From assembly GCA_947166385.1 (NCBI GenBank), contig CAMVEB010000009.1:62001-126000 (forward strand): a stretch of DNA of 64,000 nt, given 5' to 3'. Positions within the stretch are counted from its first letter, which is position 1. The number at the start of each line of letters is the position of its first letter. Shown here in pieces: positions 44,816-54,286 of this stretch. The notes under the pieces are model-generated. The model was not told the DNA's origin and ran no database searches. It saw only the letters and a program-made list of their open reading frames with translations. This DNA is from an uncultured Clostridia bacterium. GTDB taxonomy: Bacteria; Bacillota; Clostridia; Christensenellales; Aristaeellaceae. Both the position numbers and the translations under genes were made by a program.

Positions 44816-45847
44816 ATGGAAAAAACGATATCTGGAAGTCCGCGACCACTGGTCAGCCTCATCGTACCGGTCTATAACGTCGGACAGTATCTCACCCGCT
44901 GCCTTGATTCTATCCAGACCCAGACATACACAAACTGGGAACTGCTGCTGATTGACGATGGATCGACGGACAATTCCCTGGCCCTGTGTTCGGAGGCCGC
45001 CGCGCGCGATCCGCGCTTGCGCGTCATTCAAAGCGATCACGCCGGGCCGGGGCCGACCAGGCAGAAGGGCCTTGACCTTGCCAAAGGCGATTTCATTTAT
45101 TTTCCCGACGCGGATGACTGCATGGAACCAGATCTGCTGGAAACCTGCGTCAGCCTCTCGCTTAAACATGACGCAGACGGTATTCTGTTCGGCTACTTCC
45201 TGGAAAAGGAAGGCAGCGATGAAAAAGGCAGCGTTCACGCCTGCGCCCTGGAAGGAACGTACCGAAAGGCGGATCTGCTGGGCAAGGAACTGATTCTGTT
45301 TTTTTCCACCCGTCCCAGAACGCTCTGGACAAGATTCTTTCGGCGCAGCTACCTGGATCAGACCAAGTGCCGCTTCGTTTCCATTCCGAGGGGCGAAGAC
45401 CAGAAGTTCGTGATGGACGCGTTTGCGGCAAAGGATTGGAGCATCGTGATTATCCGGAAGCCGCTCTACCACTACATTATTCACGCTGTCAGTTCGGTGA
45501 CCCGATACGTGCCGGACAACGAAACTCCCAACGGGCTGCTCGTCATGCAGTCCTTCGAGAGAGCGCTCTCTGATTCTCCCCTCAGAAAGCAGGCGGATGA
45601 GATCGTCTGCAAAAATTACGCGGGCGCCGTACTGCACAAATTCCAGAACCTGTTTGCCGCCGACTCGCCGCTGAACAATGCGCAGCGCAAGCAGATTCTC
45701 AGGCACATTCTCTCCCTTCCCGGCGTTCAGGATAAGCTGCGCCGCACAAAGCTGAAGCACGTCTATGGAAGATTCGGCAAGCTGACGGTGTTCCTGTTGG
45801 GCCGCGGAGCTGTTGACTGCGCGATCGCACTTAAACGTTTCTGGTAA
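44816..45847 (+). CDS. glycosyltransferase, GT2 family
   Basis: A 343-residue GT-A enzyme. 'VSLIVPVYNVGQYLTRCLDS' and 'LLLIDDGSTDNS' form the nucleotide site and 'FPDADDCMEPD' is the DXD metal site. It has no membrane domain. ATG 44816 is preferred over GTG 44804, which overlaps the preceding gene; both give the same core. Confidence 0.86.
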   Translation: MEKTISGSPRPLVSLIVPVYNVGQYLTRCLDSIQTQTYTNWELLLIDDGSTDNSLALCSEAAARDPRLRVIQSDHAGPGPTRQKGLDLAKGDFIYFPDADDCMEPDLLETCVSLSLKHDADGILFGYFLEKEGSDEKGSVHACALEGTYRKADLLGKELILFFSTRPRTLWTRFFRRSYLDQTKCRFVSIPRGEDQKFVMDAFAAKDWSIVIIRKPLYHYIIHAVSSVTRYVPDNETPNGLLVMQSFERALSDSPLRKQADEIVCKNYAGAVLHKFQNLFAADSPLNNAQRKQILRHILSLPGVQDKLRRTKLKHVYGRFGKLTVFLLGRGAVDCAIALKRFW

Positions 45848-45860
45848 TGGGAGGATCACA

Positions 45861-46829
45861 ATGGATAATCCGATGAAGCGTGTTTTGGGGGTTTTGACGG
45901 ATCCCGACAAGCGGTTCCTCGCACTGGCCAATCGTGGCTTTTACGACCGGATGGACGACGAACCTTACCTGCGTAAAATGTTCAAGGCACGTGTCGGGTA
46001 TGAATTGAACCTCGATCATCCGCGTTCGTTCAACGAAAAATTGCAATGGCTCAAATTGTACGACCGCAATCCCCTCTACACGGTGATGGTCGACAAAATT
46101 GAAGCAAAGAAATACGTCGAGAGTATCATCGGTGAGCAGTATATTATTCCGACGATTGCGGTTTGGGAAAATGTTGAATCGATCAGGTTGGATTCGCTTC
46201 CCAATCGTTTTGTGCTCAAATGCTCTCACGATTCGGGCGGACTGGTTATTTGCAAAGACAAAGAGACCCTTGATCTGAGCGCGGCGAAGGCAAAGCTTAC
46301 GTGGTCCATGCAGCGGAAATATTTCCTGCACGGCAGGGAATGGCCGTATAAAAATGTCGTTCCCAGAATACTCTGTGAGGTTTTTCTTGGGGACATGGCC
46401 GGAGAAAATCAGGGAGACGGTCAGGAAAGCGAGAGTTTCATGGATTACAAGATCATGTGCTTTGGCGGCAAAGTAAAATGTTCCTTCGTCTGCTCCGAGC
46501 GCTATAGCGCAGACGGCTTGAAGGTGACCTTCTTTGACCGTGACTGGCAGGTTTTGCCTTTTATTCGCTACTACCCGAAGAGTACGCACGCTATCCCAAA
46601 GCCCAAAACCTATGAAAAAATGATAGAGCTGTCCGAAAAGCTTGCCAGGGATCTACCCTTTGCCCGAATCGACTGGTATGAAATCGGTGGAAACCCGTAC
46701 TTTGGAGAAATCACGCTGTTCCCCGGCAACGGCTTTGAACCGTTTACCCCCGTTTCTGCGGACTATGAGTTGGGCAGTTGGATCCCTTTGCCCGACGGAA
46801 AAGCCGCAGACGATAAGCAGCAGAGGTAA
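45861..46829 (+). CDS. TupA-like ATP-grasp protein
   Basis: A 322-residue protein of the TupA-like ATP-grasp family. 'RSFNEKLQWLKLYDRNPLY' is the family N-terminal motif, 'FVLKCSHDSGG' the ATP-binding loop, and 'YFGEITLFPGNGFEPF' the metal site. TupA itself makes teichuronopeptide by joining glutamate and glucuronate; relatives in polysaccharide loci may add amino acids to uronic acids. A damaged nucleotide-sugar dehydrogenase gene in the same locus could have supplied a uronic acid. ATG 45861 has GGGAGG upstream. Confidence 0.8.
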   Translation: MDNPMKRVLGVLTDPDKRFLALANRGFYDRMDDEPYLRKMFKARVGYELNLDHPRSFNEKLQWLKLYDRNPLYTVMVDKIEAKKYVESIIGEQYIIPTIAVWENVESIRLDSLPNRFVLKCSHDSGGLVICKDKETLDLSAAKAKLTWSMQRKYFLHGREWPYKNVVPRILCEVFLGDMAGENQGDGQESESFMDYKIMCFGGKVKCSFVCSERYSADGLKVTFFDRDWQVLPFIRYYPKSTHAIPKPKTYEKMIELSEKLARDLPFARIDWYEIGGNPYFGEITLFPGNGFEPFTPVSADYELGSWIPLPDGKAADDKQQR

Positions 46830-46834
46830 ATACC

Positions 46835-48040
46835 GTGGATAAGAAACGCATTCTATTTGTTATCTATTCCCTTGGCGAAGGCGGTGCGGAGCGCAGCCTG
46901 ACAAACCTGTTGAATTTCCTGCCGCCGGAAAAGTACGACATCGATTTGCAGCTTTTTTCCAAGCGCGGCACTTTTCTGAAAGCACTGCCGGCCTGGGTGA
47001 ACGTATTGGACGTGCCGCACGGTTTATACGAAGCCTATAACAGCTTCCATCCCCACAGTCTGAGCGAGCTTCGCTGGCTGCCCGTTGTCATCGAGCGGTA
47101 TTTCTGGACCCCGGTAAGCCGTATGCTCTCGAAAGGGCATATGAAGCGTTCCCGGCAGGTGCGATGGAAGCTGAGCTTCAAGCGCTGCCTGCCGCGCCAG
47201 CGCGGTGAATACGACATCGCGGTGGGTTACGCGGATGGCGAGCCGATGTATTACGTGGTGGACAAAGTGAACGCGCGCCGCAAGATCGGGCGAATTTGCA
47301 ACGACTACAACAAGAGCGGCTGGGATCCCGCGTTGGATCTACCGTATTATTCCGCGCTGGATGGCCTGTTTTCGGTTTCAGAGGGTTCAGCCCGCATATT
47401 TGAAAGCTTCTTCCCGCAGCTTACCGGCAAGGCGACAGTAACGCACAACATTATTTCTCCCACCGTGGTTCGGCGGATGGCCGACGCATTTGTACCCGAA
47501 GAAGTCGACAAAACCCGTTTCTCCATCCTGTCCATCGGCCGCCTTTGCGAACAAAAGGGCTATGATATCGCTTTGCAGGCGCTTGCGCTTCTCAAGCAGA
47601 AGGGCATTTCTTGCCGGTACTATATTATGGGAATCGGCGACGACCGTGAAAAGCTCGAAGCAATGTGTCAAAAGCTCGGTCTCACCGACGACGTCGTATT
47701 CCTTGGGCTCAAGGAGAACCCCTATCCCTACATCCGCACCTGCGACATTATTTTGCAATCTTCCCGTTGGGAGGGAAAATCCAACGTGCTGGATGAAGCC
47801 AAGGTGCTTGCGCGGCCGATTCTGTCCACCAACTATCCAACTGTCAGCGATCAGATTCACCCCGGTGAAGGCGTGATCGTGGATTTAACGCCCGAAGCTG
47901 TCGCTGACGGCCTGGAGGATTTGCTGACGCATCAGGAGAAAAGGCTTGCGCTGACCGCATATCTTGCGGACCATGATTACGGAACCGAAGACTTGGTTCA
48001 GGATTATATCCGCGTTTTGGAGGGCGTATCAGGTGACTGA
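46835..48040 (+). CDS. glycosyltransferase, GT4 family
   Basis: A 401-residue GT-B enzyme with 'VIYSLGEGGAERSLTNLLNF' (the GGAE acceptor loop) and 'SIGRLCEQKGYDIALQALAL' plus 'QSSRWEGKSNVLDEAKVLAR' in the donor domain. It starts at GTG 46835 with AGAGG 9 nt upstream. It overlaps the polymerase gene by 8 bp. Confidence 0.86.
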   Translation: MDKKRILFVIYSLGEGGAERSLTNLLNFLPPEKYDIDLQLFSKRGTFLKALPAWVNVLDVPHGLYEAYNSFHPHSLSELRWLPVVIERYFWTPVSRMLSKGHMKRSRQVRWKLSFKRCLPRQRGEYDIAVGYADGEPMYYVVDKVNARRKIGRICNDYNKSGWDPALDLPYYSALDGLFSVSEGSARIFESFFPQLTGKATVTHNIISPTVVRRMADAFVPEEVDKTRFSILSIGRLCEQKGYDIALQALALLKQKGISCRYYIMGIGDDREKLEAMCQKLGLTDDVVFLGLKENPYPYIRTCDIILQSSRWEGKSNVLDEAKVLARPILSTNYPTVSDQIHPGEGVIVDLTPEAVADGLEDLLTHQEKRLALTAYLADHDYGTEDLVQDYIRVLEGVSGD

Positions 48041-49385
48041 GAAACCGCTGATCAAAGACAAAGGATCACAAGCGCTGAAAAACCTTGGCAGCAAGGCCAT
48101 GATTGGTATGATGATCGCCTGCTCCACGCTCGAATGGATGGGGATCGCCGCCCTGTTTTCCGCATCGTTGAGCGTGCTGGCCATCGCCGCGGGGTGCGCT
48201 GGGGCGTTTGGTTTGGCTTTTCTGAACCTGCTGGTGACAGGAAAACTAAATCGGATGCTAAAGCTGCTGCCCAGCTTCGCTTTCGCCCTGAGCGGCTACA
48301 TTCTCTTAATCGTCGTTACCTTTATTGTCTACGTCATTAACCAAAGCGAGATGAACATCATCACGCGGGGCATCAGCAACACGGTTTATCAGCTTTTGCC
48401 ACTTCTGCTGGCCCTGGGCTTCGCTTTCATGTTCGGAGAGAACGGAATTTACTATGCTTTCGTCGGCGTGGCAATCGCCTACGGCCTCGTGGTTTTAATG
48501 ACGATCAAGACGTTCGGCCTGGGCACGATGATTCACGATTGGTTTGCGATGTTACGCGGAGGAGGAGATACAAAGGCAGTTCGGGCACTGGAAACGCATA
48601 CTTTTGTCGGCGGGATGGGTTTCTTTATCTATTATTTCGCCATCAACCTGAAAGCCCGCAAATATACCTGGATCTATCTGGGCGTTGTAATGGTCATCGC
48701 TCTGCTGGCCTTCAAGCGGACGCTGATTCTTTCCGCCTTCGGAAGCGTGGCTTTGTACCTGATACTGAACAAGCTTGAAAAAACATGGAGCCAGCGAGTC
48801 GCCCGCTTCGTACTGTATACGACCTTGGCCATGCTGTTGCTTTCATGCTTTTTGTATCTGTTGATGATTAAAAGCGGGCTGTTTTATCAGCTGGTGGAAG
48901 AAAGCGGAATTAATACCAGCAGCCGTGCTTATATTTATAGAAAGTATGAAAATTACTATGAATTATCCTTCGGGTACATCGGCAAGGGATTTGGCTGGGT
49001 GGAGCGCAACGCGAAGGAAATCGTTGGACCGAATGCCCCGGAAGCGCTTCACAATGAGATCCTTCAGCTGTATATCGAACTGGGCGGCATCGGCAGTACG
49101 CTATTTTTCGTTTATTTCATCGTGGGCAATACCCTCCTGCTCGACCGGCGCTATGGTTTTGCAATCGGCAAGCTGTATGGCTGCATGTCTGTTTATATGA
49201 TTACTTATTCTTATATTGCCAACGGCGTATTGTCATGGGCCATCAGCACCGCAATCTGGGTCTGCATTATGGGAGCAACAGCCTCGGCTGTCAATGTGGA
49301 TCTTTTCAACAGCGACACCAAATCCGTCAGGCTCCAAAGCAGCCCCCCGACTGGCAGGAAGGCGGATAAAAACCCAAAAAGATGA
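48033..49385 (+). CDS. Wzy-like polysaccharide polymerase
   Basis: A 450-residue polytopic protein with about 11-12 membrane segments. A large extracellular loop contains 'SSRAYIYRKYENYYELSFGY' and 'NAPEALHNEILQLYIELGG', resembling the PHNxxLxxxxxxG pattern of O-antigen polymerases. It would link repeat units outside the membrane. GTG 48033 is selected (GGAGG 9 nt upstream, 8-bp overlap with the glycosyltransferase stop). Sequence divergence is normal for Wzy proteins. Confidence 0.78.
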   Translation: MTEKPLIKDKGSQALKNLGSKAMIGMMIACSTLEWMGIAALFSASLSVLAIAAGCAGAFGLAFLNLLVTGKLNRMLKLLPSFAFALSGYILLIVVTFIVYVINQSEMNIITRGISNTVYQLLPLLLALGFAFMFGENGIYYAFVGVAIAYGLVVLMTIKTFGLGTMIHDWFAMLRGGGDTKAVRALETHTFVGGMGFFIYYFAINLKARKYTWIYLGVVMVIALLAFKRTLILSAFGSVALYLILNKLEKTWSQRVARFVLYTTLAMLLLSCFLYLLMIKSGLFYQLVEESGINTSSRAYIYRKYENYYELSFGYIGKGFGWVERNAKEIVGPNAPEALHNEILQLYIELGGIGSTLFFVYFIVGNTLLLDRRYGFAIGKLYGCMSVYMITYSYIANGVLSWAISTAIWVCIMGATASAVNVDLFNSDTKSVRLQSSPPTGRKADKNPKR

Positions 49386-49402
49386 TTGGCAGAGGAGAGA
49401 AA

Positions 49403-50734
49403 ATGAGCAAAAAAAGAGGCAAAAAAACATACGTATCGTTGTTGGCCGAGCTGGAAAGAACGCTGAAAGCCCTGAAGCGTTACTGGTTTCTGGCGCTGCT
49501 GCTCGTCACGGTTTTGTCGGCGGGAACTGCAGGTCTTTTCTATAAAAGCAGTGCAGACGATGCCTTCCTGAAACTGACCTATAATTATGAAAACGCGGTG
49601 TACGGCTTGCTTCCAAACGGTGCAAAGCTGGATACCTATCTGGTCATGAGCGATGAAGTGATGCAGAATGTGCTGAAACGGGCGTGCATCACGGACATGT
49701 CACCCAGGGAATTGTCTTCCTTGCTTTCGGTCACGCCAATGAATTCGCACACCTTCTCGCCCGAAAACACGGCAAGCTACTACATTTCCACGTCATATAT
49801 GGTTATACTTGACGAAGGAAAAGCCCAGACCAAATATCGAATACCGCGCCGCTCCATGCTGAATCTGATCGGCAATGCGTACCAGGATTACTTCATTCAG
49901 CACTATACCGACGACGGCATTTCCATCGAGATCCCGCCTGCCAGGGAAACGGACAGGGAGTATGAGGAAGAATATGAATACCTCTCCATGTGCGCGAAGG
50001 AGCTGTTGAGCTATCTGAACTCGAAAAGTAACTACGCCAATTCCTTCGTTTCCGAAAGCACCGGCTTGTCTTTCCCGGTCATCCGGCAGGAGTTGAACAA
50101 CCTGCTCAACGTTTCGCTTCCTGACTGCCGCGCTTTTATCCTGGAACAAGGTGTCGCGTTCAACCGTTCCCGGTATATCGCCAAGATCAATTATTTGCTG
50201 AACGACATGAACCGCAACTATGAAAAAGGCAAAAATGCGTTTGATATTCGCGGCGAAGTCATTCAAGGCTACGACGGGGAAATGGTTTCCACGGTACTGA
50301 TTCCCACGGAGGATACAAAAGAAAAGTTTTACATGTCCAAAACCCAGACTGGCGTGGACTACCTTGCGCTTGACCGCAGCACCAGTGCAATCAATACAAG
50401 CAGGGTTAAGAGAGAGATCGAAAAACAGGAGAATATCCGCACGCATATGCAGTTGGTCTCCGAAAATTCATCCGCGGACACGGACAAAGCCGGCGCTTTG
50501 CTGGACAGGATCCGGGCTGAGCTGAGCCGCCTGCTGAAGGCGACGAACCAGACCAACACTGATTTCAACCAGCAAAAGGCCGGAGAATATGTGAAAATCA
50601 GTGTTTCCGGGAACGGTCTGATGGAGGCAATCGGCGGAAAAAAGATTCTCGCGGCCGGCTTTGTGTTTGTAGTCGTTGCAATCCTGTTCGTGCGAAAACT
50701 GTCAATGTGGAAGGAGAAACATGAAAAAGTTTGA
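49403..50734 (+). CDS. chain-length determinant-like membrane protein
   Basis: A 443-residue protein with one N-terminal membrane segment (about residues 29-50), a large extracellular region of about 360 residues and a second segment near the C-terminus ('ILAAGFVFVVVAILFV'). This is the Wzz/CapA co-polymerase topology, although no clear Wzz motif is visible. ATG 49403 has AGAGGAG upstream. It overlaps the next gene, of similar topology, by 14 bp; the two may form a complex. Confidence 0.68.
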   Translation: MSKKRGKKTYVSLLAELERTLKALKRYWFLALLLVTVLSAGTAGLFYKSSADDAFLKLTYNYENAVYGLLPNGAKLDTYLVMSDEVMQNVLKRACITDMSPRELSSLLSVTPMNSHTFSPENTASYYISTSYMVILDEGKAQTKYRIPRRSMLNLIGNAYQDYFIQHYTDDGISIEIPPARETDREYEEEYEYLSMCAKELLSYLNSKSNYANSFVSESTGLSFPVIRQELNNLLNVSLPDCRAFILEQGVAFNRSRYIAKINYLLNDMNRNYEKGKNAFDIRGEVIQGYDGEMVSTVLIPTEDTKEKFYMSKTQTGVDYLALDRSTSAINTSRVKREIEKQENIRTHMQLVSENSSADTDKAGALLDRIRAELSRLLKATNQTNTDFNQQKAGEYVKISVSGNGLMEAIGGKKILAAGFVFVVVAILFVRKLSMWKEKHEKV

Positions 50735-52514
50735 TATTCTTCGCTACATCAAAAAAGGAAAATATTGGATCGTCCTCGCGTCACTGGTGGCGGGAATGCT
50801 GTTCTACTTCATACAGTCCCAAAAGCAGACGTACGTCGCCCGCACGATGATCGAATATACGTATCACGAGGCAGCCGAAGGGAAAAACCCCCGCGGCGAG
50901 GATCTTGATGTGAGCGAAGTCAAGTCCACCACAGTTTTGCAGCGGACAATCAGCCAGCTCAATCTCAGCGAAAGCATAGATTCAATTCGTTCCGCGCTGA
51001 GTTATCAGGGCGTTCTGAGCAGCGACGAATCGTCGGTGAAATCGGCCATGCTGGCAGAAGGCAAAGAATACACCAAGCAGCCCACCCGCTATTTGGTAAC
51101 TTACACTGTGGACAGCAGCAAAAGCAGCGAATACGCCAACAGCGTACTGGACGCCGTTGTCAGCAACTATATCACCTACTTCGGTGAAAAATACGTAAGC
51201 ACACACATCATTCCCAACAACGCCGCCGCCGCTGTGGAGGAGGCCTACGACTATCTGGAAAAAGCAGATTTGATGAACAGTCATATTGAAGCTATTCTGG
51301 ACTATATGGACGGAAAGGGCGATAGCTTCCTCTCCTTCCGCTGTGCCAGTATCGACTGCACGTTCCAGGTACTGTACGACCAGTATGAATTCATAAAAGA
51401 TCACGATCTGCCGTATGTGTATGTTGATATCCTCGACAGCAAAATTTCCAACGATCTGGAGCTTCTACTTGCCGCCTACCGCCAGCGCGTGGAAAACGGC
51501 CATGTGGAAATCAACTACAACAGCAACGCCGCAGCAGGCATACATGAGACGATGGACCAGTTCTCCAAGAAAAACAAGGAGAGCATCGGAAAGGCGGCGG
51601 ACAGCGTCGGCAACAGCTATTCATATATTTTACAGAACGTATACGAAAATGAGAGGGAAAATGTCATTGTCGACCGCACCACCACCTATGACCGCCTGAT
51701 CGACGAGTACACAAATTATCTGATCAGCGCATCCAATGTAGAGGTTGACGTGAACTACTACAATTACATCATCAACACGTTTAGGAGCAAGTCAACGCAG
51801 ACGAGCGAAGAAAAGAAAGCGACGAAAGAGAGAATCACCCATTCACTCCAGGGCATCTCGGAGAAGCTGGATTCACTTTATCAGAAACTGCTTCTGGGCG
51901 TTAACGAATACAACGCGGAACGGGGCAGCTCAAAGCTTCGCATGCGCACCAACGTATCCGTTATTGAAAGTATGAACATCCGCCGCTATGCAATCATTAT
52001 CGTTTTTGTTTTCGGCGTGCTCATGAGCGGCGTGATTATAGTGATTGGCCGCGTATCGGATTTTGTTGAGTACACCTTCTGGACAGATCATGTTACCGGG
52101 CTGCCTAACCGGCGCCGCTGCGATCAGTATATCGATGAGATGTCAAAGAACATGCTACAGGAAAACTTCGCGTGCATTATGCTGAAGTTGCTGAACATCC
52201 GTGAAATCAACAGCCAGTTCGGCCGCGAAGGAGGCAACCAGATCCTTTCCATGATTGCTGAAACGCAGAAAAACGTCATGCCACAGGAAGCCGCTCTGTT
52301 CTACAACGGCAACGAAACGTTCATCTGCTTCGTGGAACAGTGCAACCTTGACCGCGCAACCCATCTTCTGAACGGCATCACACAGCAGATCAACGCGATC
52401 AATGACGAGCGCAAGGAGCTGAACATTCAGCTGAAGACCGCCATGACGGAAAGCACGTCGGAAAAGGTATTCAATATCCGCGCAATCCTGTCCAGCACGT
52501 TCAAGAAGCTGTAA
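50721..52514 (+). CDS. chain-length determinant-like protein fused to a degenerate GGDEF domain
   Basis: A 597-residue protein. Residues 1-430 have the Wzz-like topology (membrane segments at about 16-34 and 431-455 around an extracellular coiled region). Residues of about 460-597 are a GGDEF-like domain: 'FWTDHVTGLPNRRRCDQYID' matches the family entry motif, and 'FGREGGNQILSMIAET' the following helix. The active-site GGDEF is replaced by 'NGNETF', so cyclase activity is unlikely; it may bind a nucleotide or act as a dimerisation switch. ATG 50721 has AAGGAG 5 nt upstream. Confidence 0.78.
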   Translation: MKKFDILRYIKKGKYWIVLASLVAGMLFYFIQSQKQTYVARTMIEYTYHEAAEGKNPRGEDLDVSEVKSTTVLQRTISQLNLSESIDSIRSALSYQGVLSSDESSVKSAMLAEGKEYTKQPTRYLVTYTVDSSKSSEYANSVLDAVVSNYITYFGEKYVSTHIIPNNAAAAVEEAYDYLEKADLMNSHIEAILDYMDGKGDSFLSFRCASIDCTFQVLYDQYEFIKDHDLPYVYVDILDSKISNDLELLLAAYRQRVENGHVEINYNSNAAAGIHETMDQFSKKNKESIGKAADSVGNSYSYILQNVYENERENVIVDRTTTYDRLIDEYTNYLISASNVEVDVNYYNYIINTFRSKSTQTSEEKKATKERITHSLQGISEKLDSLYQKLLLGVNEYNAERGSSKLRMRTNVSVIESMNIRRYAIIIVFVFGVLMSGVIIVIGRVSDFVEYTFWTDHVTGLPNRRRCDQYIDEMSKNMLQENFACIMLKLLNIREINSQFGREGGNQILSMIAETQKNVMPQEAALFYNGNETFICFVEQCNLDRATHLLNGITQQINAINDERKELNIQLKTAMTESTSEKVFNIRAILSSTFKKL

Positions 52515-52590
52515 TCCGGTTCTTCTTCAAAACGCGAACGATATAACGCCCGACAGTACATCTTTCATGTTTATCTGAGGAGATTCAAAT

Positions 52591-53724
52591 ATGTCTGAAG
52601 AGGAAAAGAAACAATTGACCCAGGACAGCCTTCTGGACAACGAAGCCAAAGCGGCGGTGCCTCTACAATGGGAGGACGGGAGCGGAAAGGAGCAGCAGGC
52701 CGCTTCTTCCGCACCGGAGCAGGCTTCCGCCGACAGAAGCCTGACGAAAACCGGGGAAGAAATGGCAAACAGCCCCGGTGACGCCTATTCAGAAGTTCCC
52801 GACAGTGTTAGTGCAACTGAGAAAAGAAAGGCAAAACTGGGAAATTCCCGTCCCTATCGAATCATCAAACGCATCCTGAAAATTGCCGTTATCTTTTTCG
52901 CTTTGCTTTCGATCTTTGTGGCAGCAGCAGGCGCTTTCCTCCTGACCTCCCAGTCAGCTGTCAATGACAACTACCAAATCACCTTCTATCAAGTCGCCTC
53001 TGAAAAGATCAACCAACCGTTCCGCATCGTGCTGCTGTCTGACCTTCACAACAACGTATACGGGAAAGACAATCAGCCATTGGTTCGTGACATTGCCCGC
53101 TTAAAGCCTGACCTGATTATCATGGCAGGCGACATGGTAAACTCCTACGAGGTCGACTATCATGTCACCACAGACCTGATCCGTGCGCTGTATGAACTGG
53201 ATATCGCACCCATCTACTTCGGGTATGGCAACCACGATTTGAACTATTTCCTGAATACCAGCATGGATGTTGAATCCGATCTGGCGCAAGCAGGGGCTAT
53301 CATGCTGCGGGATAAGTATGAAACGATCACCGTCAACGGCAATACGGTCACCATCGGCGGCCTCGCTTCTTCCACACAAATCTATGATAAATATAGTTCG
53401 CCGCGTTTTATTCAGCGCTTTGAAGCGACGGAGGGATTCCGGCTGCTGATCTGCCATCGCCCGGAGTTTTTCCTGTCGGTATTCGATGAAAAAACGCCTC
53501 TAAACGCGGATATGGCGCTGTGTGGGCACGCGCACGGCGGACAGGTCCGCATTCCCGGCATCGGAGCGCTGTACGCCCCGGACCAGGGCTTTTTTCCGAA
53601 GTTGACGGAGGGAGTACACACAATAGGCGAATGCAAAGTCGTTATCAGTCGTGGCTTGGGCGGCCGGAAGTGGCAGGTGCGCATCAACAACAAGCCTGAA
53701 TTGGTCGTGATTGATGTGGAATAA
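52591..53724 (+). CDS. membrane-anchored metallophosphoesterase (YkuE/YaeI-like)
   Basis: A 377-residue protein. An acidic N-terminal region of about 90 residues precedes a single membrane segment (about 97-118), and the catalytic domain faces outside. Motifs: 'LLSDLHNN', 'MAGDMV', 'GYGNHDLN' and 'CGHAHGGQVRIP'. It may trim phosphate-containing lipid or polysaccharide intermediates. A GAGGAG RBS precedes the ATG. It is 76 bp after the chain-length/GGDEF gene. Confidence 0.8.
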   Translation: MSEEEKKQLTQDSLLDNEAKAAVPLQWEDGSGKEQQAASSAPEQASADRSLTKTGEEMANSPGDAYSEVPDSVSATEKRKAKLGNSRPYRIIKRILKIAVIFFALLSIFVAAAGAFLLTSQSAVNDNYQITFYQVASEKINQPFRIVLLSDLHNNVYGKDNQPLVRDIARLKPDLIIMAGDMVNSYEVDYHVTTDLIRALYELDIAPIYFGYGNHDLNYFLNTSMDVESDLAQAGAIMLRDKYETITVNGNTVTIGGLASSTQIYDKYSSPRFIQRFEATEGFRLLICHRPEFFLSVFDEKTPLNADMALCGHAHGGQVRIPGIGALYAPDQGFFPKLTEGVHTIGECKVVISRGLGGRKWQVRINNKPELVVIDVE

Positions 53725-53921
53725 GCAAAAGAACCGGTTACTTCCCGGGAAGATCCACTGCGTCAACGGTTCGTGCGGGCCGGCAAGAAGAGAAACACGC
53801 CGATACCCGGGGTGCCCGCCGCCGCTTTCCATTGGCAGGAAAGTCGACTGCAGAGGCCAGGACAGAAGCATTCCGGCATGTTTTTCTGCTGCATCCAACA
53901 ATTTTTCTTGGGGAACGCTGA

Positions 53922-54203
53922 ATGAGAGAATTACTGAAAAGATTCATCAAAAAACTGCTGCTGGCAACCGTGCTGTTTCTCTGTATCTTCACGTTTATCT
54001 CCGGGTTATTCGTTGCCATAGTTTTCGCGGGCAATCACGAGTTTATTGAGAACCGCGCCTACGTAACAGTTGAGGAAGAAAACGTTTCCGAATCGGAAGA
54101 AGCATCGCCTGCACCCTCGGCCGACAAAAAGCCGAATAAAAACTATGTGGGCCCGGTCACTCCCCGGCCGCTTTCAACATGGTCTCCGGACAAGCCGGAA
54201 TGA
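53922..54203 (+). CDS. small single-pass membrane protein
   Basis: A 93-residue protein with a basic N-terminus, one membrane segment (about residues 11-35) and an acidic then Pro-rich extracellular tail. No known family was recognised. Its position between the phosphoesterase and flippase genes, on the same strand, suggests an accessory role in polysaccharide export. The RBS is weak (GGGGAACG). Confidence 0.5.
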   Translation: MRELLKRFIKKLLLATVLFLCIFTFISGLFVAIVFAGNHEFIENRAYVTVEEENVSESEEASPAPSADKKPNKNYVGPVTPRPLSTWSPDKPE

Positions 54204-54286
54204 CAACACCGTCAAATATCTCATGCGGTCCATGCTGTGTATGCTGCGTGCGATTCATCTTTTTTCAGGAAAGGAACCTTTGGCTC

